Assembly (NCBI GenBank): GCA_019426215.1
Contig: CM033400.1
Coordinates: forward strand, 23,978,568-24,042,567
Direction of reading: 5' to 3'
From: Buddleja alternifolia
Lineage: Eukaryota > Streptophyta > Magnoliopsida > Lamiales > Scrophulariaceae
Length of the DNA stretch: 64,000 nucleotides
Shown here piece after piece: positions 34,531 to 45,378 of this stretch (positions within the stretch are counted from its first letter, which is position 1; the number at the start of each line of letters is the position of its first letter). The translations under genes and the position numbers were made by a program. The notes beneath the pieces are model-generated. The model saw only the letters and a program-made list of their open reading frames with translations, ran no database searches and was not told where the DNA came from.

Positions 34531-35490
34531 TGTGAGTAGTATAATGTAAAAATCAAATAAAATATTGAAAAATTTCAAATGCTCTAGGATCCAAACAATA
34601 AATTTGAAATCCATGGATTTGGAAATCCTTTTATAAATTCATATATAGTCAAATAAGGTATTTCTAATGATGTGGATTTCAAATTCAAGGGGTTTGAAAT
34701 CTATTCATTTTAAATCCATTGCCAAATCCAAATCCATCAATCCAAACACATGCTCAGATGACATGGGTTTTGCATTTTATCTTCGTGTATTATATTCTCG
34801 TTCGAATTTGACTTTCTCTTGTATCATCATATCTATCAGCTTTCTTCCAACTGAAATGCTTGTGTCTCCATTTCTTTTGACTTAGGATTATTGCCGTCTT
34901 CTCAATAGTTAAAGTTTGAAGTCGGGGTATATATACTATAATCTTCCAAATTTCCCATACTTTCTACCTTATTTGTACGGAATGCATGTTGTTTTGGTTC
35001 TCCTTGCTAGTGGTTTCTATAGTTTTAAATGTGTTTCGACCAGGATTTAATAGTTACAAATTTTATTTTCGGGAATTATTCGGCATTAGTAAAAATTCAT
35101 AATTCGGGAATTATTCGGGAGAAAAACGGAAGAAATCAAGAAAATATTGTTTAGTAAACCAAATTCGAAAGATTAATCGGAATTAATTCAGCAATATTTC
35201 AAAGAAAAATATAATTTGAAACTTTTTCTAAGCTTTGTTTTTTATTGACACAACACTTGGAAATTTAAATCTATACTTTATAAATCAATCTAAGCATTAA
35301 AAATGTTTACTATTAAATAAATTAGTTGGTGTATTTTTTTCTAATTATTGTGATATTAAGTTAGTTTTAAGATCTGGTGTTTGATAGTAAATTGTCTTCT
35401 CACAAATTATTAAGTTATAAATTATCTATTTTGTCTATTGACATAGATCAATTGCTAAATAATGTTAATGATAGACTGACCATTAAGACC
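34531..35490. other. AT-rich spacer with short inverted motifs
   Basis: No gene seen. Near 34570-34745 GGATTTGAAATCC-like motifs recur in both orientations (for example AAATCCATGGATTT at 34609), as in a small foldback element. Near 35072-35115 GGGAATTATTCGG occurs twice. Neither has clear ends. Confidence 0.4.
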
Positions 35491-36998
35491 TGGTGGTCCC
35501 AAGTGGCATACGAAAGGGTCTAGAAGGGGAGGGTTGAATAGACCCTGAAGTCTTTTTTCGACTTCAAAAATTCGTATCACTTTTAAAAATTTGAACGCTT
35601 AGAAGCTGAGCGCTTGGGTCAGGCGCTTCAGTAAAGATAACTTAGACTTAGTGATTTTAGCAATTTACCAAAGTATGGTAACACTTATATCGCTTAATCA
35701 GGGTTAGCACAGAGAAAAGGATTTTTAGTGTTCGATTGGTTAATTAATCGCTTTGCAATTTTACTTGTCTTTTTCAGAATGAATGATGTAATATAAAAAT
35801 AAGACAAAAAAATATAAATGACATAAGATATATAAGGTCCATTGGGTGATGTAATCCCAGTTACGTCCTTCTTCTCCTTTTTCACTTGGAGGAATTTACT
35901 AGGATGATTATCAAAGAATCACACAGAATCTTCTACAAGATAGTAAAGGATGAAAAAGGTCTCAGGCTCCTTGATCACAAAGATTTCAGGACCAATGAAG
36001 ATCGTCTTCTATAAGCTTCTCTCACTCATAAATACTGCCTGAAAGGGGGTTCAACAACTTTCTCACTCAGATGAAAGGTTGAAGGTTTGTCACAAGGTTT
36101 TGTTTGTTTTTGGAAAGATCAAACAACTTGGAATATCTCAAAAAGAATTTAGGTTTCTTCTTTGGAAGATGTTTGAGATATTTGTGACTGTCTGGAATGT
36201 AAATAAAAAGCTTGAAGGAATTTTAGCTATGGAGTTTCTAAACTTTTTCTAAGCAAGTTTTTCTTGTGCATGTACGTAATTTTCTCTTGTAATATTATGT
36301 ACCTTTTTTTTTGGTTTGCTGAAGGTAAGATATTTATAGACAATTCTTGAGATCTGTCTGTTGGACACATGTAGGAGAATGCCTCTCACGCGGCGCGTGA
36401 TTCTACCTAAAACCTGACATTCCTGAAAATCTACTGGAACCAATTGTATGGGTGCAGGTTATGAACTCTGAAATTCTGACAGTCTTGTCAAAAAGGTGGC
36501 TTGTCCACAAGTCACAGTAGCTTATCACATTTAATGCTCTTATCAAGCATTTAATGCATTTTGAATTTATTTCTCGTTGAAAATAAATGTTCGTTGAATG
36601 ATTGCATTTAAATCCTTCATGACATGAGGATTTATTTCAGGTGAATCTGACATCGGTTGCTTAAGTGCTTTGAGCGCTTGATCCATAAATGTTGAAAAGA
36701 GGTTCTTTAGCGTTTGACGGATGCTAAGAAACAAATCTTCATCTCTGGTTGACTTCAGACGCTGATCTTCAACTTCTTCTCTAATAGACTCACCTAGAAT
36801 TCTATTAGCGATTCAGTATCTAATACTTAGTCTAAAATCTACAAAGATAAAAATTACAAGTCTAAAAAAAATAACAATTACAAACTTTCAAACGCTTAAA
36901 CAATGATCTATGAAAACGTAAACGTACATTTTATTTCGGGTCTAACATTGAATCCTATCTTGTCATCATCAAAACATCTAACATGAAATTTCCTAACA
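35491..36998 (-). repeat. 3' LTR of SIRE-B
   Basis: On the minus strand it starts TGTTAGGAAATTTC and ends GACCACCA. A TATA box TATAAATA is at 36331-36338 and an inverted repeat TCACGC-GGC-GCGTGA at 36386-36400, about 50 bases upstream of it. Confidence 0.95.
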
Positions 36999-37012
36999 AT
37001 TTCCCCTTTTTG
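36999..37012 (-). other. Polypurine tract of SIRE-B
   Basis: The + strand ATTTCCCCTTTTTG is, on the minus strand, CAAAAAGGGGAAAT directly before the 3' LTR. Confidence 0.88.
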
Positions 37013-37235
37013 ATGTTGTCAAGACTTTTAACTCTTATAAATCTTTTATAATTTAAGAGTTACTTAAAAGAAAAGCCCAAATGAATATAAGTTAGCGTTT
37101 AAAAAGTTACTAAAGTTAGATTAGGTTCAACAAGTTGTTTCAGCGATAAATCATTCATATATTGAAAGAATAAGCATACATGATTTATACTGAAAGTAAT
37201 ATGAATGAAAGCGACAACAGAAATATAAAAAAAAT

Positions 37236-38898
37236 TCATTCACTTTTTCTGTCTCTTTCTTTACCTTGGAGAACTTCTAGCGCTAAGTCCATCAGGAGAA
37301 GATCAATGTCGATCATTGTCGTATGTTGAACTTCATCGTAATCATGCCTATGAAGTCTTGCGCTTTCATTAAGTTCTAACAACCTTTCCATCCATTCTTT
37401 TGGAGAACTTCCAAGTTTACGAATTAAATTGTAATAGATATCTTTTCTTTGATCTTTTGACGATTTCCAATTGATAGGTCGTCTTAACGGTCCGGCATAA
37501 GGTTGAAATCCCATAATCTCCAAGAAATCGACGTCCAATTCCGGAAGCGGATATCTTCCTCGATAATACCTTGGCTTTCTCTTTTTAGTTAACATCTTCT
37601 TGATGCTCACTAGTTCTTCAAACATTGATCGCCAATGTTTATTATCTATCTTTGATATTGCTTTGGATGCTTGATGCTTTTCTATATTTTCCCCCTTCTT
37701 GGCATGATCCAGAGAGGTTTTCATCTCAGCGATATCTCTTCGCAAGAGTCAAACTTCATCAACTAAGAGAGCAACTTGTTGAGCAACGCCTTGAGCTGTC
37801 TTTCAGCATCAGCCAAAGCGCTCTGAGCTAAGTGACGGTTGAATTCGGATGAGAGTTCAGCGACTAGCGGTTATACTTTTCATGATTGTAATAGTGCTTA
37901 TGTTGGCAGCGTTTACAATATCACGATTTTGAGTATCAGACAATATTTGGATATGTCTATCAGCGGCCTCAAAAATTTTGGAGCAGGAACCTTCAATGTT
38001 GGTGAGCGAATTCCGTACTGCCTGTCCAAAATCTCTAGCTTCTGAATCACTCTCGGAATCCAAATCGGAAGAAGGACGCTCAGGAGACGGAATGAGTCCG
38101 TAAGAGCTAGAAACTGCAGCCTTGCCTTTAGATTTATCTCTGATAAATGGCTTTTCAGGTTCTTGAGCAATTTTAGCATGCACTTCTTCAATCGCTTGAT
38201 CCATTGAAGGATCTTCGATCGTTGGAGGCTCGACTACTGGGGCGCTAGAAGAATCTTGCAAAGAAGCCTCAACAAATGGAGCGACTTCCACAGTAGGAAC
38301 AGTATCTGGTTGAACAATTTGGATTGGGGGAGAAGGTTCTTCAATAGCAATGACCCAGAGTGGGCCAAGTGCTTCCATCACATGCCTTGGACTAATCAAG
38401 TTGCACACCTTTCGGAAATTCTATTCCTGAAGTATAACACTTGAAAAAGTCCAGAATAAGAGGCATCAGTGCTTGAGCTGTTGTTTGATCCACTGGCCTA
38501 ATTAGCAAAATCATCTTGGCCACTTGAATGTTCTGTTGACTGAAGAGCACACGGTGTAGATTGTATCCTCTGAAATTGCTTAACCCTGAGTAATGATTAA
38601 AAGATATGTCCAACGCTTGGGCATTTTCTATTACTGCTCTCATATCTCTATGCAAGACAGCAAACTCAGCATGCTCATTTGAAACATCAACACGAATTTG
38701 ACTTTGACCGAGAAGAAGCAGTTGTTTTCTGGATGAAGCTTCTTCGTTGAGGTCAGGAAAGACACGTTGAACAAACGCTTGACGAGGATGCAAGATGTAG
38801 CGTCTGCCTTGGCTGAATAAGACTAGCTGCTGGTGATTGTAGGTTTCTATTGGTTGCCTGTAGCATGGTAAGTCGCTGACATTGCCTGCAATGTGTTG
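37236..38898 (-). pseudogene. SIRE-B env-like gene, C-terminal part
   Basis: Three open segments (38392-38793, 37857-38408, 37236-37745) carry the second half of the third gene. It is less similar to SIRE-1 than gag or pol are. It is charged, with a helical stretch near 37980-38300 and a basic K-K-R-K-P-R-Y-Y motif near 37570. The gene was cut by element C at 38903; the N-terminal part is at 45379-47982. No membrane segment is apparent. Confidence 0.7.
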
Positions 38899-38903
38899 AC
38901 GCT

Positions 38904-40755
38904 TGACACGCTAAAAGCTAACGTGCTATTGTAGCAAGTGCACTAGTCGTGTGTAGTAATAAGTGGACTAAAAGTCCGGGTTGTCGAACCACGGAGACTT
39001 GAATTTTAGTTTATGATTTTAACGAAAAAAGAACAAATATAATTAAAGTAAATTATAGGTAAAATGCATACAATAAGAACAAGATTACACAATTGATTTT
39101 ACACAAAGTATAAAGGGAGACTAAGGCACATGCTAGGTTCAAATTGATCAATTATACTTATAAAGATTCTAGTTGAAGGATTACGCTTATATTGTTATGG
39201 TGAGAACTCCGAGGGTAGAGAATAACCGATGTTTCGCGTATAAACTCCTATGCTTAAATCGTGATTTCCCAAATATTCCTATCCAGAAATCTAACCACTA
39301 AACATGCATTAACGTACTAGAGTTCACTCGATTTGAATCGAACAACTTCACCCGGGAATCTTTACCTATGTCTAGGGCAATTCCTCATTAGTTACGGGTC
39401 ATGATGTGAATTTCTTGCACCCTAAGTCAATTTTCTCCCGAAATATTAACCTAGGCATAAGATTCTAACATATAGTGATCAAGTATATGCAAGATAGGCA
39501 AAAACACAAATTCACATCACATAACAATATAAGAACAACCTCAACAATCATCTATTATAAGCATATATCACAATTTGGCCTTACATGGCCCTAGTCTTAT
39601 GAATTTAGTTCATAATAGATAATATGAAGAACATAAATGAATTAATACACATGTTCATAGACATAATTGAAATGAAAAGCTATAAAAACTCCCTCAAAAG
39701 TGAATAATGATGGAACTTCAATTGAATCTTCCTTCTCCAATGATGATGATGAATCAAGAATCCTTCTCTCTACCCTCTTTTCTTCTCTATGGATCGTTCA
39801 CTTCCTCCTCCTCTCCTCCAAGAATCTGAAATTGATAGTCAATGATGAAGAGTATGGGTTCCCCCTCCTTTTATAGCCAAAATTCCACTAAAGTATGCAT
39901 TAAGAATTCCCATTAAAGTTCCCCAATGAGAATTCCACCTAAGGTGATGCTTAAAGTTTGGCTTTTAAGATTCCAACCAGCTAAAAAATACTGAACTTTC
40001 GGCCCTTAAGCATTCCACCAAGCATAACCATGTGAAAACTTCAACAAAACACATGCATGCTGCCATTTTCTTGCTTTCCAGCGCAGTTTTAGTATTTTCC
40101 TCATAACCTTCTCCACAGATCTCCGAATTGGATGATTCAAGTCCCCATGTGCAGATACAACATAGATCTACAACTTTCCGGAAGGACATTTTGTCCAATT
40201 CGGTTTCTAAGAATAGCTAAATTACGTTTCAACGTGGAGGTTGTTTCTGAATTATGGACAAAAGTGATTCTTACCCATCATATAATGCTGGAATTTAGGC
40301 TGAAAAGGAGTAACATTCGGACTATCCATGCCTAGGCATGACTAGGAGGGCGTTGGGGCGTATCCTGGCACATGTACTTCTCTGTTCGGCGTAGCAATCG
40401 TATTTCCTTCACAATTCTCTCTATAGACCTTCGATTTGGATGTTTCAAGTTCCCATTTGACGCTAAGACATACATCTAAAATTTTGTAGAAGGAAACTTT
40501 GTCTAATTCGGTCTCTAAATGTACGGAAATATCGCTCGAATGTGATAGGAGATGCATAAACCGCCTAGGTGTTGAAAAACATGTTTGAACTTGTTTTGTA
40601 CATCGTTTTTCTTCCCTTTTCTTCGTGTACTCTCATTTATTACCTGTATTCACTTAACACACCTATTAAATACAAATGTGACATGATTTAGGTAATAAGT
40701 GAATCCAAATCATAAGAATTACGGGCTTAAAAACACGTAAGAACACTTCTTATCA
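38904..40755 (-). repeat. 3' LTR of element C
   Basis: TGACACGCTAAAAGC to CTTCTTATCA on the + strand. A perfect 14-bp palindrome CATGCCTAGGCATG is at 40327-40340. A TATA box (GGCTATAAAAGGAGG in sense) is near 39871-39885. It lacks 64 bp found in the other LTR between TTTCTGA and TGAATTATGG (junction near 40250). Confidence 0.95.
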
Positions 40756-40792
40756 ACACCCCCAAACTTATCAATTGCTCGACCTCGAGCAA
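40756..40792 (-). promoter_or_regulatory. Terminal polypurine tract with hairpin, element C
   Basis: On the minus strand: TTGCTCGA-GG-TCGAGCAA (40775-40792), a perfect 8-bp stem, then TTGATAAGTTTGGGGGTGT and the LTR. From 40793 to 42040 I see no gene. Confidence 0.75.
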
Positions 40793-42040
40793 TAAGAGCT
40801 ATACGACAAAATCAACATCATTCAATGGGAGAAAACAAAACAACTAACTAACTCACTTTCGTGAAGTAAACGATTGCACTTAGCGGGTGCAACAAGCCTT
40901 TAAACCTTTGAGTTACCTCAAAGGACGAGTTATAGTCTCGTGAGGGTTTGCATACGATATACCCACAAAATCTAACAAATTTTCAATCCCAACCAAATCA
41001 ACACATCTCAATATGATCAACAAGAATGAATGGCATAAAATCAACCTTTTAAAGTTCACAAATATATATACATATCAACTACTTTTGCTCATGTGACACC
41101 AATACTTGAAAAGACTCTCTAGGGTGTAGTGAAAAATAAATCTAAGGTATTATAGTCGAGAGGCATCCTTACCAAATTTTGGACATTAATCCCATATCTA
41201 TCAACTTTCGATGAAACGCAAAGCACAAGAATTATAGAAAATCTCATAGCCATTTAAATTTCATTATCTCAAACATTCAACTTTCAATTCATATGAAATT
41301 TCCATCTAAACTTCATTAAGGCTAGATCATGTGCAATGTTTCATTCCATTAGGCTTTCTATGACACCCAGGTAGCAAGCTTTAGACCAATGACTCCCAAA
41401 CTAGATAGTTTTGGGGCATTAAGTGTAGAGACACTCCTAAGAGTTTAATCACTCGAGTGTCAAATGTCACGAAATAAAACTAGATCTTTTAAACAATTCA
41501 CTTCTTTTTTGGCTTGAGCCTAGCTCAAATTAGCATAATAGTACAGTATATAGGCATGAAACTTTTCACCTCCAGTACGTATTAGCCTAACCACTTTTGG
41601 TCATACCAAAATTCAACCTTTTCACTTTATTGTTTAGCATATAAAATTACTACTCAACTTATAACCTTATGAGAAATCTAAGTTAATATTTCCGGGAAAA
41701 ATTCCTTAAGTGTCTCAAGATGGTTATCCTCTCAACTCCTCTACCCTCGATTTATGTGCATTGTGAATCATCTAAGGAAATCAATCCTAGTCTAGTGTCT
41801 CCACGATCAATTTCAAAGATAGATATATTCCATTAAATTCAAATTATTTCAAGAGATCATGCCATTTTTCTAAGTCAATCAATTTCAGTGCATCAATTGG
41901 AAGGACTAAATTTATTTATTTTTTTTAATATTTGATTTTCTCAACAAAGAAGCATATAAATATGATAGCAAACAACTTTCCCCCAAACTCAAGCTACAAA
42001 TTAGGATTGCATCATCAAAGTTCAAAATAAGTACTCTTCT

Positions 42041-42076
42041 ACCCCCAAACTTAAATCCAACATTGTCCCTAATGTT
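42041..42076 (-). promoter_or_regulatory. Internal polypurine tract with hairpin, element C
   Basis: On the minus strand: AACATT-AGGGAC-AATGTT (42059-42076), then GGATTTAAGTTTGGGGGT. It matches the internal tract of D in both position and stem sequence. A stretch of A-rich sequence (42077-42357) follows with no gene. Confidence 0.7.
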
Positions 42077-42357
42077 GTTATGACAAGCATACACAACGGT
42101 ACAAGAACACTTACACCCAAGAATGTTGAAAAACATCCTTAAACTTCCAATGCATCCTTACAAAGCTTCTCCTCCTCTCGAGTAAAATAAGCATCTCTAA
42201 ACATGGGGTCCAAATGTGCATCATATCTAACACTTCAACTTTTCAAACCATCAAGCATAAGAAAACATACATGCCAAAAGTGCATGCTTGAATACAACAA
42301 AAGGAAACAAACTAAACAAAACAAAAACGAAAGGAAAAAGAAAACAAAACTTACAAA

Positions 42358-42408
42358 CTTGGGTTGCCTCCCAAGAAGCGCTCTTTTAAAGTCATTAGCT
42401 TGACTTTA
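42358..42408 (-). other. Conserved post-gene hairpin, element C
   Basis: CTTGGG (42358-42363) and CCCAAG (42370-42375) with loop TTGCCT, next to AAGCGCTCTTTTAAAGTC. Same as in D and the diverged form in A; it lies just downstream of the gene. Confidence 0.7.
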
Positions 42409-42418
42409 CCGAGTTATT

Positions 42419-43348
42419 TTAAGGCAGTTTCCGAATGAATGCCTTGTTCATTCTCCAATTCACTCTCGGGTATCGCTTCAACTTATGGCCATTGGTAGTG
42501 AAGGTTGGCCCATCATTTGTGCTACATACCATAGGTTGGGACCAAGCAATCATCCACTCCCGAATTTTTGTATGGTCCCTCAACACCTCAATTACTCTTT
42601 CTTCCTCGTGCGTTGGGTGATGGTGTGAACTTTCTTCACCCATCACTTTGACATATGCGGAGTCCATGATGTAGGGATGTAGAAGATGATTGGTTCGTTT
42701 TTCCTGAAAGTGCTCAACACTAAAAGGATCAAAAGCATCAATGTGTAAATACAAATCAAAATCAAGTGGATGCTCAAAAACCTCATAGCTATCACAAATA
42801 ACCATGTCACCTCCTACACTAAAGGACAACTTACCATCATCGGCATCAAATACCGATTCACTTGTGGTTAGGGGAGATGGTAAAGGAATGTCAACAACCT
42901 TAGAAAGGATAGGAGTCAAATGCTCATCATTGGAGGAATTTGCTTTCGAATTTTTCAACTTCCTTTCATTCAATGTCACGGTGTTGTATTCCTCCTTTTG
43001 ATCTATCTCAGTGGTACCAAGCAATGCCCATGGTACTTTCTCAGATATGTCGCTCGTTAGTTGCTTGAGTTTATGATTCATCTCCTTCATTTCCTGCAAT
43101 GCGTCCTTCATCATAAGGCGGAGCTCTCCAATGGAGTTATCACGTTGTTCCTCCAGCATAGGAATTTTTTCTTGGTAATGTTGTGGAAAGAACCCTTGTG
43201 CATAACATGCTTCAACGACGCTTTGCAGCCATAATTGATTCTCTGGTAGTGTCATATCTGGGAAATTGCTATCCTTTGCAAATTGAATGATGTTTTGCAG
43301 CCATAATTGATTCTCCGGAAGGGTCATATCTGGAAAATTGCCAGCCAT
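42419..43348 (-). CDS. Element C gene: intact open frame of about 309 codons, function unknown
   Basis: The ATG at 43348 begins M-A-G-N-F-P-D-M; the frame is also open for seven codons upstream but without ATG. A 24-residue tandem duplication opens the protein (N-F-P-D-M-T-L-P-E-N-Q-L-W-L-Q occurs twice). An acidic/helical stretch follows at residues about 60-100, then a Ser-rich linker, then His-rich and Trp-containing C-terminal segments (S-S-H-H-H-P-T-H). There is no zinc knuckle and no polymerase motif. It lies about 85 bases after the primer site, where gag is expected. The uninterrupted frame in an otherwise non-coding element, and the match in position with the A and D genes, suggest it is maintained, perhaps as a gag-derived protein. 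I see no clear homology to the A or D proteins. Confidence 0.6.
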   Translation of the reverse strand: MAGNFPDMTLPENQLWLQNIIQFAKDSNFPDMTLPENQLWLQSVVEACYAQGFFPQHYQEKIPMLEEQRDNSIGELRLMMKDALQEMKEMNHKLKQLTSDISEKVPWALLGTTEIDQKEEYNTVTLNERKLKNSKANSSNDEHLTPILSKVVDIPLPSPLTTSESVFDADDGKLSFSVGGDMVICDSYEVFEHPLDFDLYLHIDAFDPFSVEHFQEKRTNHLLHPYIMDSAYVKVMGEESSHHHPTHEEERVIEVLRDHTKIREWMIAWSQPMVCSTNDGPTFTTNGHKLKRYPRVNWRMNKAFIRKLP

Positions 43349-43433
43349 TGCGAGGTAATCGTGCGACAAAAAAAATAGACAAAAAATAAATACATAAAAC
43401 TTGCAATAAAATCAAAAACTAAAATTAAACAAG

Positions 43434-43451
43434 TCCCCGGCAACGGCGCCA
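43434..43451 (-). other. Primer binding site of element C, Asp-tRNA
   Basis: The + strand TCCCCGGCAACGGCGCCA is exactly the 3' end of plant Asp-tRNA; six bases from the LTR. Confidence 0.92.
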
Positions 43452-43457
43452 AAAACT

Positions 43458-45373
43458 TGACACGCTAAAAGCTAACGTGCTATTGTAGCAAGTGCACTAG
43501 TCGTGTGTAGTAATAAGTGGACTAAAAGTACGGGTTGTCGAACCACGGAGACTTGAGTTTTAGTTTATGATTTTAACTAAAAAAGAACAAATATAATTAA
43601 AGTAAATTATAGGTAAAATGCATACAATAAGAACAAGATTACACAATTGATTTTACACAGTATAAAGGGAGACTAAGGCACATGCTAGGTTCAAATTGAT
43701 CAATTATACTTATAAAGATTCTAGTTGAAGGATTACGCTTATATTGTTATGGTGAGAACTCTGAGGGTAGAGAATAACCGATGTCTCGCGTATAAATTCC
43801 TATGCTTAGATCGTGATTTCCCAAATATTCCTATCCAGAAATCTAACCACTAAACATGCATTCACGTACTAGAGTTCACTCGATTTGAATCGAACAACTT
43901 CACCCGGGAATCTTTACCTATGTCTAGGGCAATTCCTCATTAGTTACGGGTCATGATGTGAATTTCTTGCACCCTAAGTCAATTTTCTCCCGAAATATTA
44001 ACCTAGGCATAAGATTCTAACATATAGTGATCAAGTATATGCAAGATAGGCAAAAACACAAATTCACATCACATAACAATATAAGAACAACCTCAACAAT
44101 CATCTATTATAAGCATATATCACAATTTGGCCTTACATGGCCCTAGTCTTATGAATTTAGTTCATAATAGATAATATGAAAAACATAAATGAATTAATAC
44201 ACATGTTCATAGACATAATTGAAATGAAAAGCTATAAAAACTCCCTCAAAAGTGAATAATGATGGAACTTCAATTGAATCTTCCTTCTCCAATGATGATA
44301 ATGAATCAAGAATCCTTCTCTCTACCCTCTTTTCTTCTCTATGGATCGTTCACTTCCTCCTCCTCTCCTCCAAGAATCTGAAATTGATAGTCAATGATGA
44401 AGAGTATGGGTTCCCCCTCCTTTTATAGCCAAAATTCCACTAAAGTATGCATTAAGAATTCCCATTAAAGTTCCCCAATGAGAATTCCACCTAAGGTGAT
44501 GCTTAAAGTTTGGCTTTTAAGATTCCAACCAGCTAAAAAATACTGAACTTTCGGCCCTTAAGCATTCCACCAAGCATAACCATGTGAAAACTTCAACAAA
44601 ACACATGCATGCTGCCATTTTCTTGCTTTCCAGCGCAGTCTTAGTATTTTCCTCATAACCTTCTCCACAGATCTCCGAATTGGATGATTCAAGTCCCCAT
44701 ATGCAGATACAACATAGATCTACAACTTTCCAGAAGGACATTTTGTCCAATTCAGTTTTTAAGTATACCTAAATTACGTTTCAACATGGAGGTTGTTTCT
44801 GATTTGGCGCCCATTAAGTAAATCTACCAAGAAACACACTTATGACAACCCCTCAACACATGTGCTGAATTATGGCCAAAAGTGATCTTTACCCATCATA
44901 TAATGCTGGAATTTAGGCTGAAAAGGAGTAACATTCGGACTATCCATGCCTAGGCATGACTAGGAGGGCGTTGGGGCGTATCCTGGCACATGTACTTCTC
45001 TGTTCGACGCAGCAATCGTATTTCCTTCACAACTCTCTCTATAGACCTTCGATTTGGATTTTTCAAGTTCCCATTTGACGCTAAGACATACATCTAAAAT
45101 TTTGTAGAAGGAAACTTTGTCTAATTCGGTCTCTAAATGTACGGAAATATCGCTCGAATGTGATATGAGATGCATAAACCGCCTAGGTGTTGAAAAACAT
45201 GTTTGAACTTGTTTTGTACATCGTTTTTCTTCCCTTTTCTTCATGTACTCTCATTTATTACCTGTATTCACTTAACACACCTATTAAATGCAAATGTGAC
45301 ATGATTTAGGCAACAAGTGAATCCAAATCATAAGAATTACGGGCTTAAAAACACGTAAAAACACTTCTTATCA
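43458..45373 (-). repeat. 5' LTR of element C
   Basis: 1916 bp; palindrome CATGCCTAGGCATG at 44945-44958; carries the extra 64 bp (about 44807-44870). The indel ends share TGA, as expected for a short-homology deletion in the other LTR. Confidence 0.95.
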
Positions 45374-45378
45374 ACGCT

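Larger units (their letters stand above)
38904..45373 (-). mobile_element. Element C: non-autonomous LTR retrotransposon, minus strand, recent
   Basis: 6470 bp with LTRs of 1852 and 1916 bp that are nearly identical apart from one 64-bp indel, so insertion is recent. A perfect target duplication ACGCT is at 38899-38903 and 45374-45378. Primer site beside the right LTR and polypurine tract beside the left LTR give minus orientation. The 2.7-kb interior has one open gene and no polymerase genes. It splits the env-like gene of SIRE-B. Confidence 0.96.

Noticed and set aside
32354..34556. Minus-strand open frames up to 440 codons rich in His, Thr, Tyr and Phe
   Set aside because: They are produced by the minisatellite, overlap in several frames, and have no independent start or domain.
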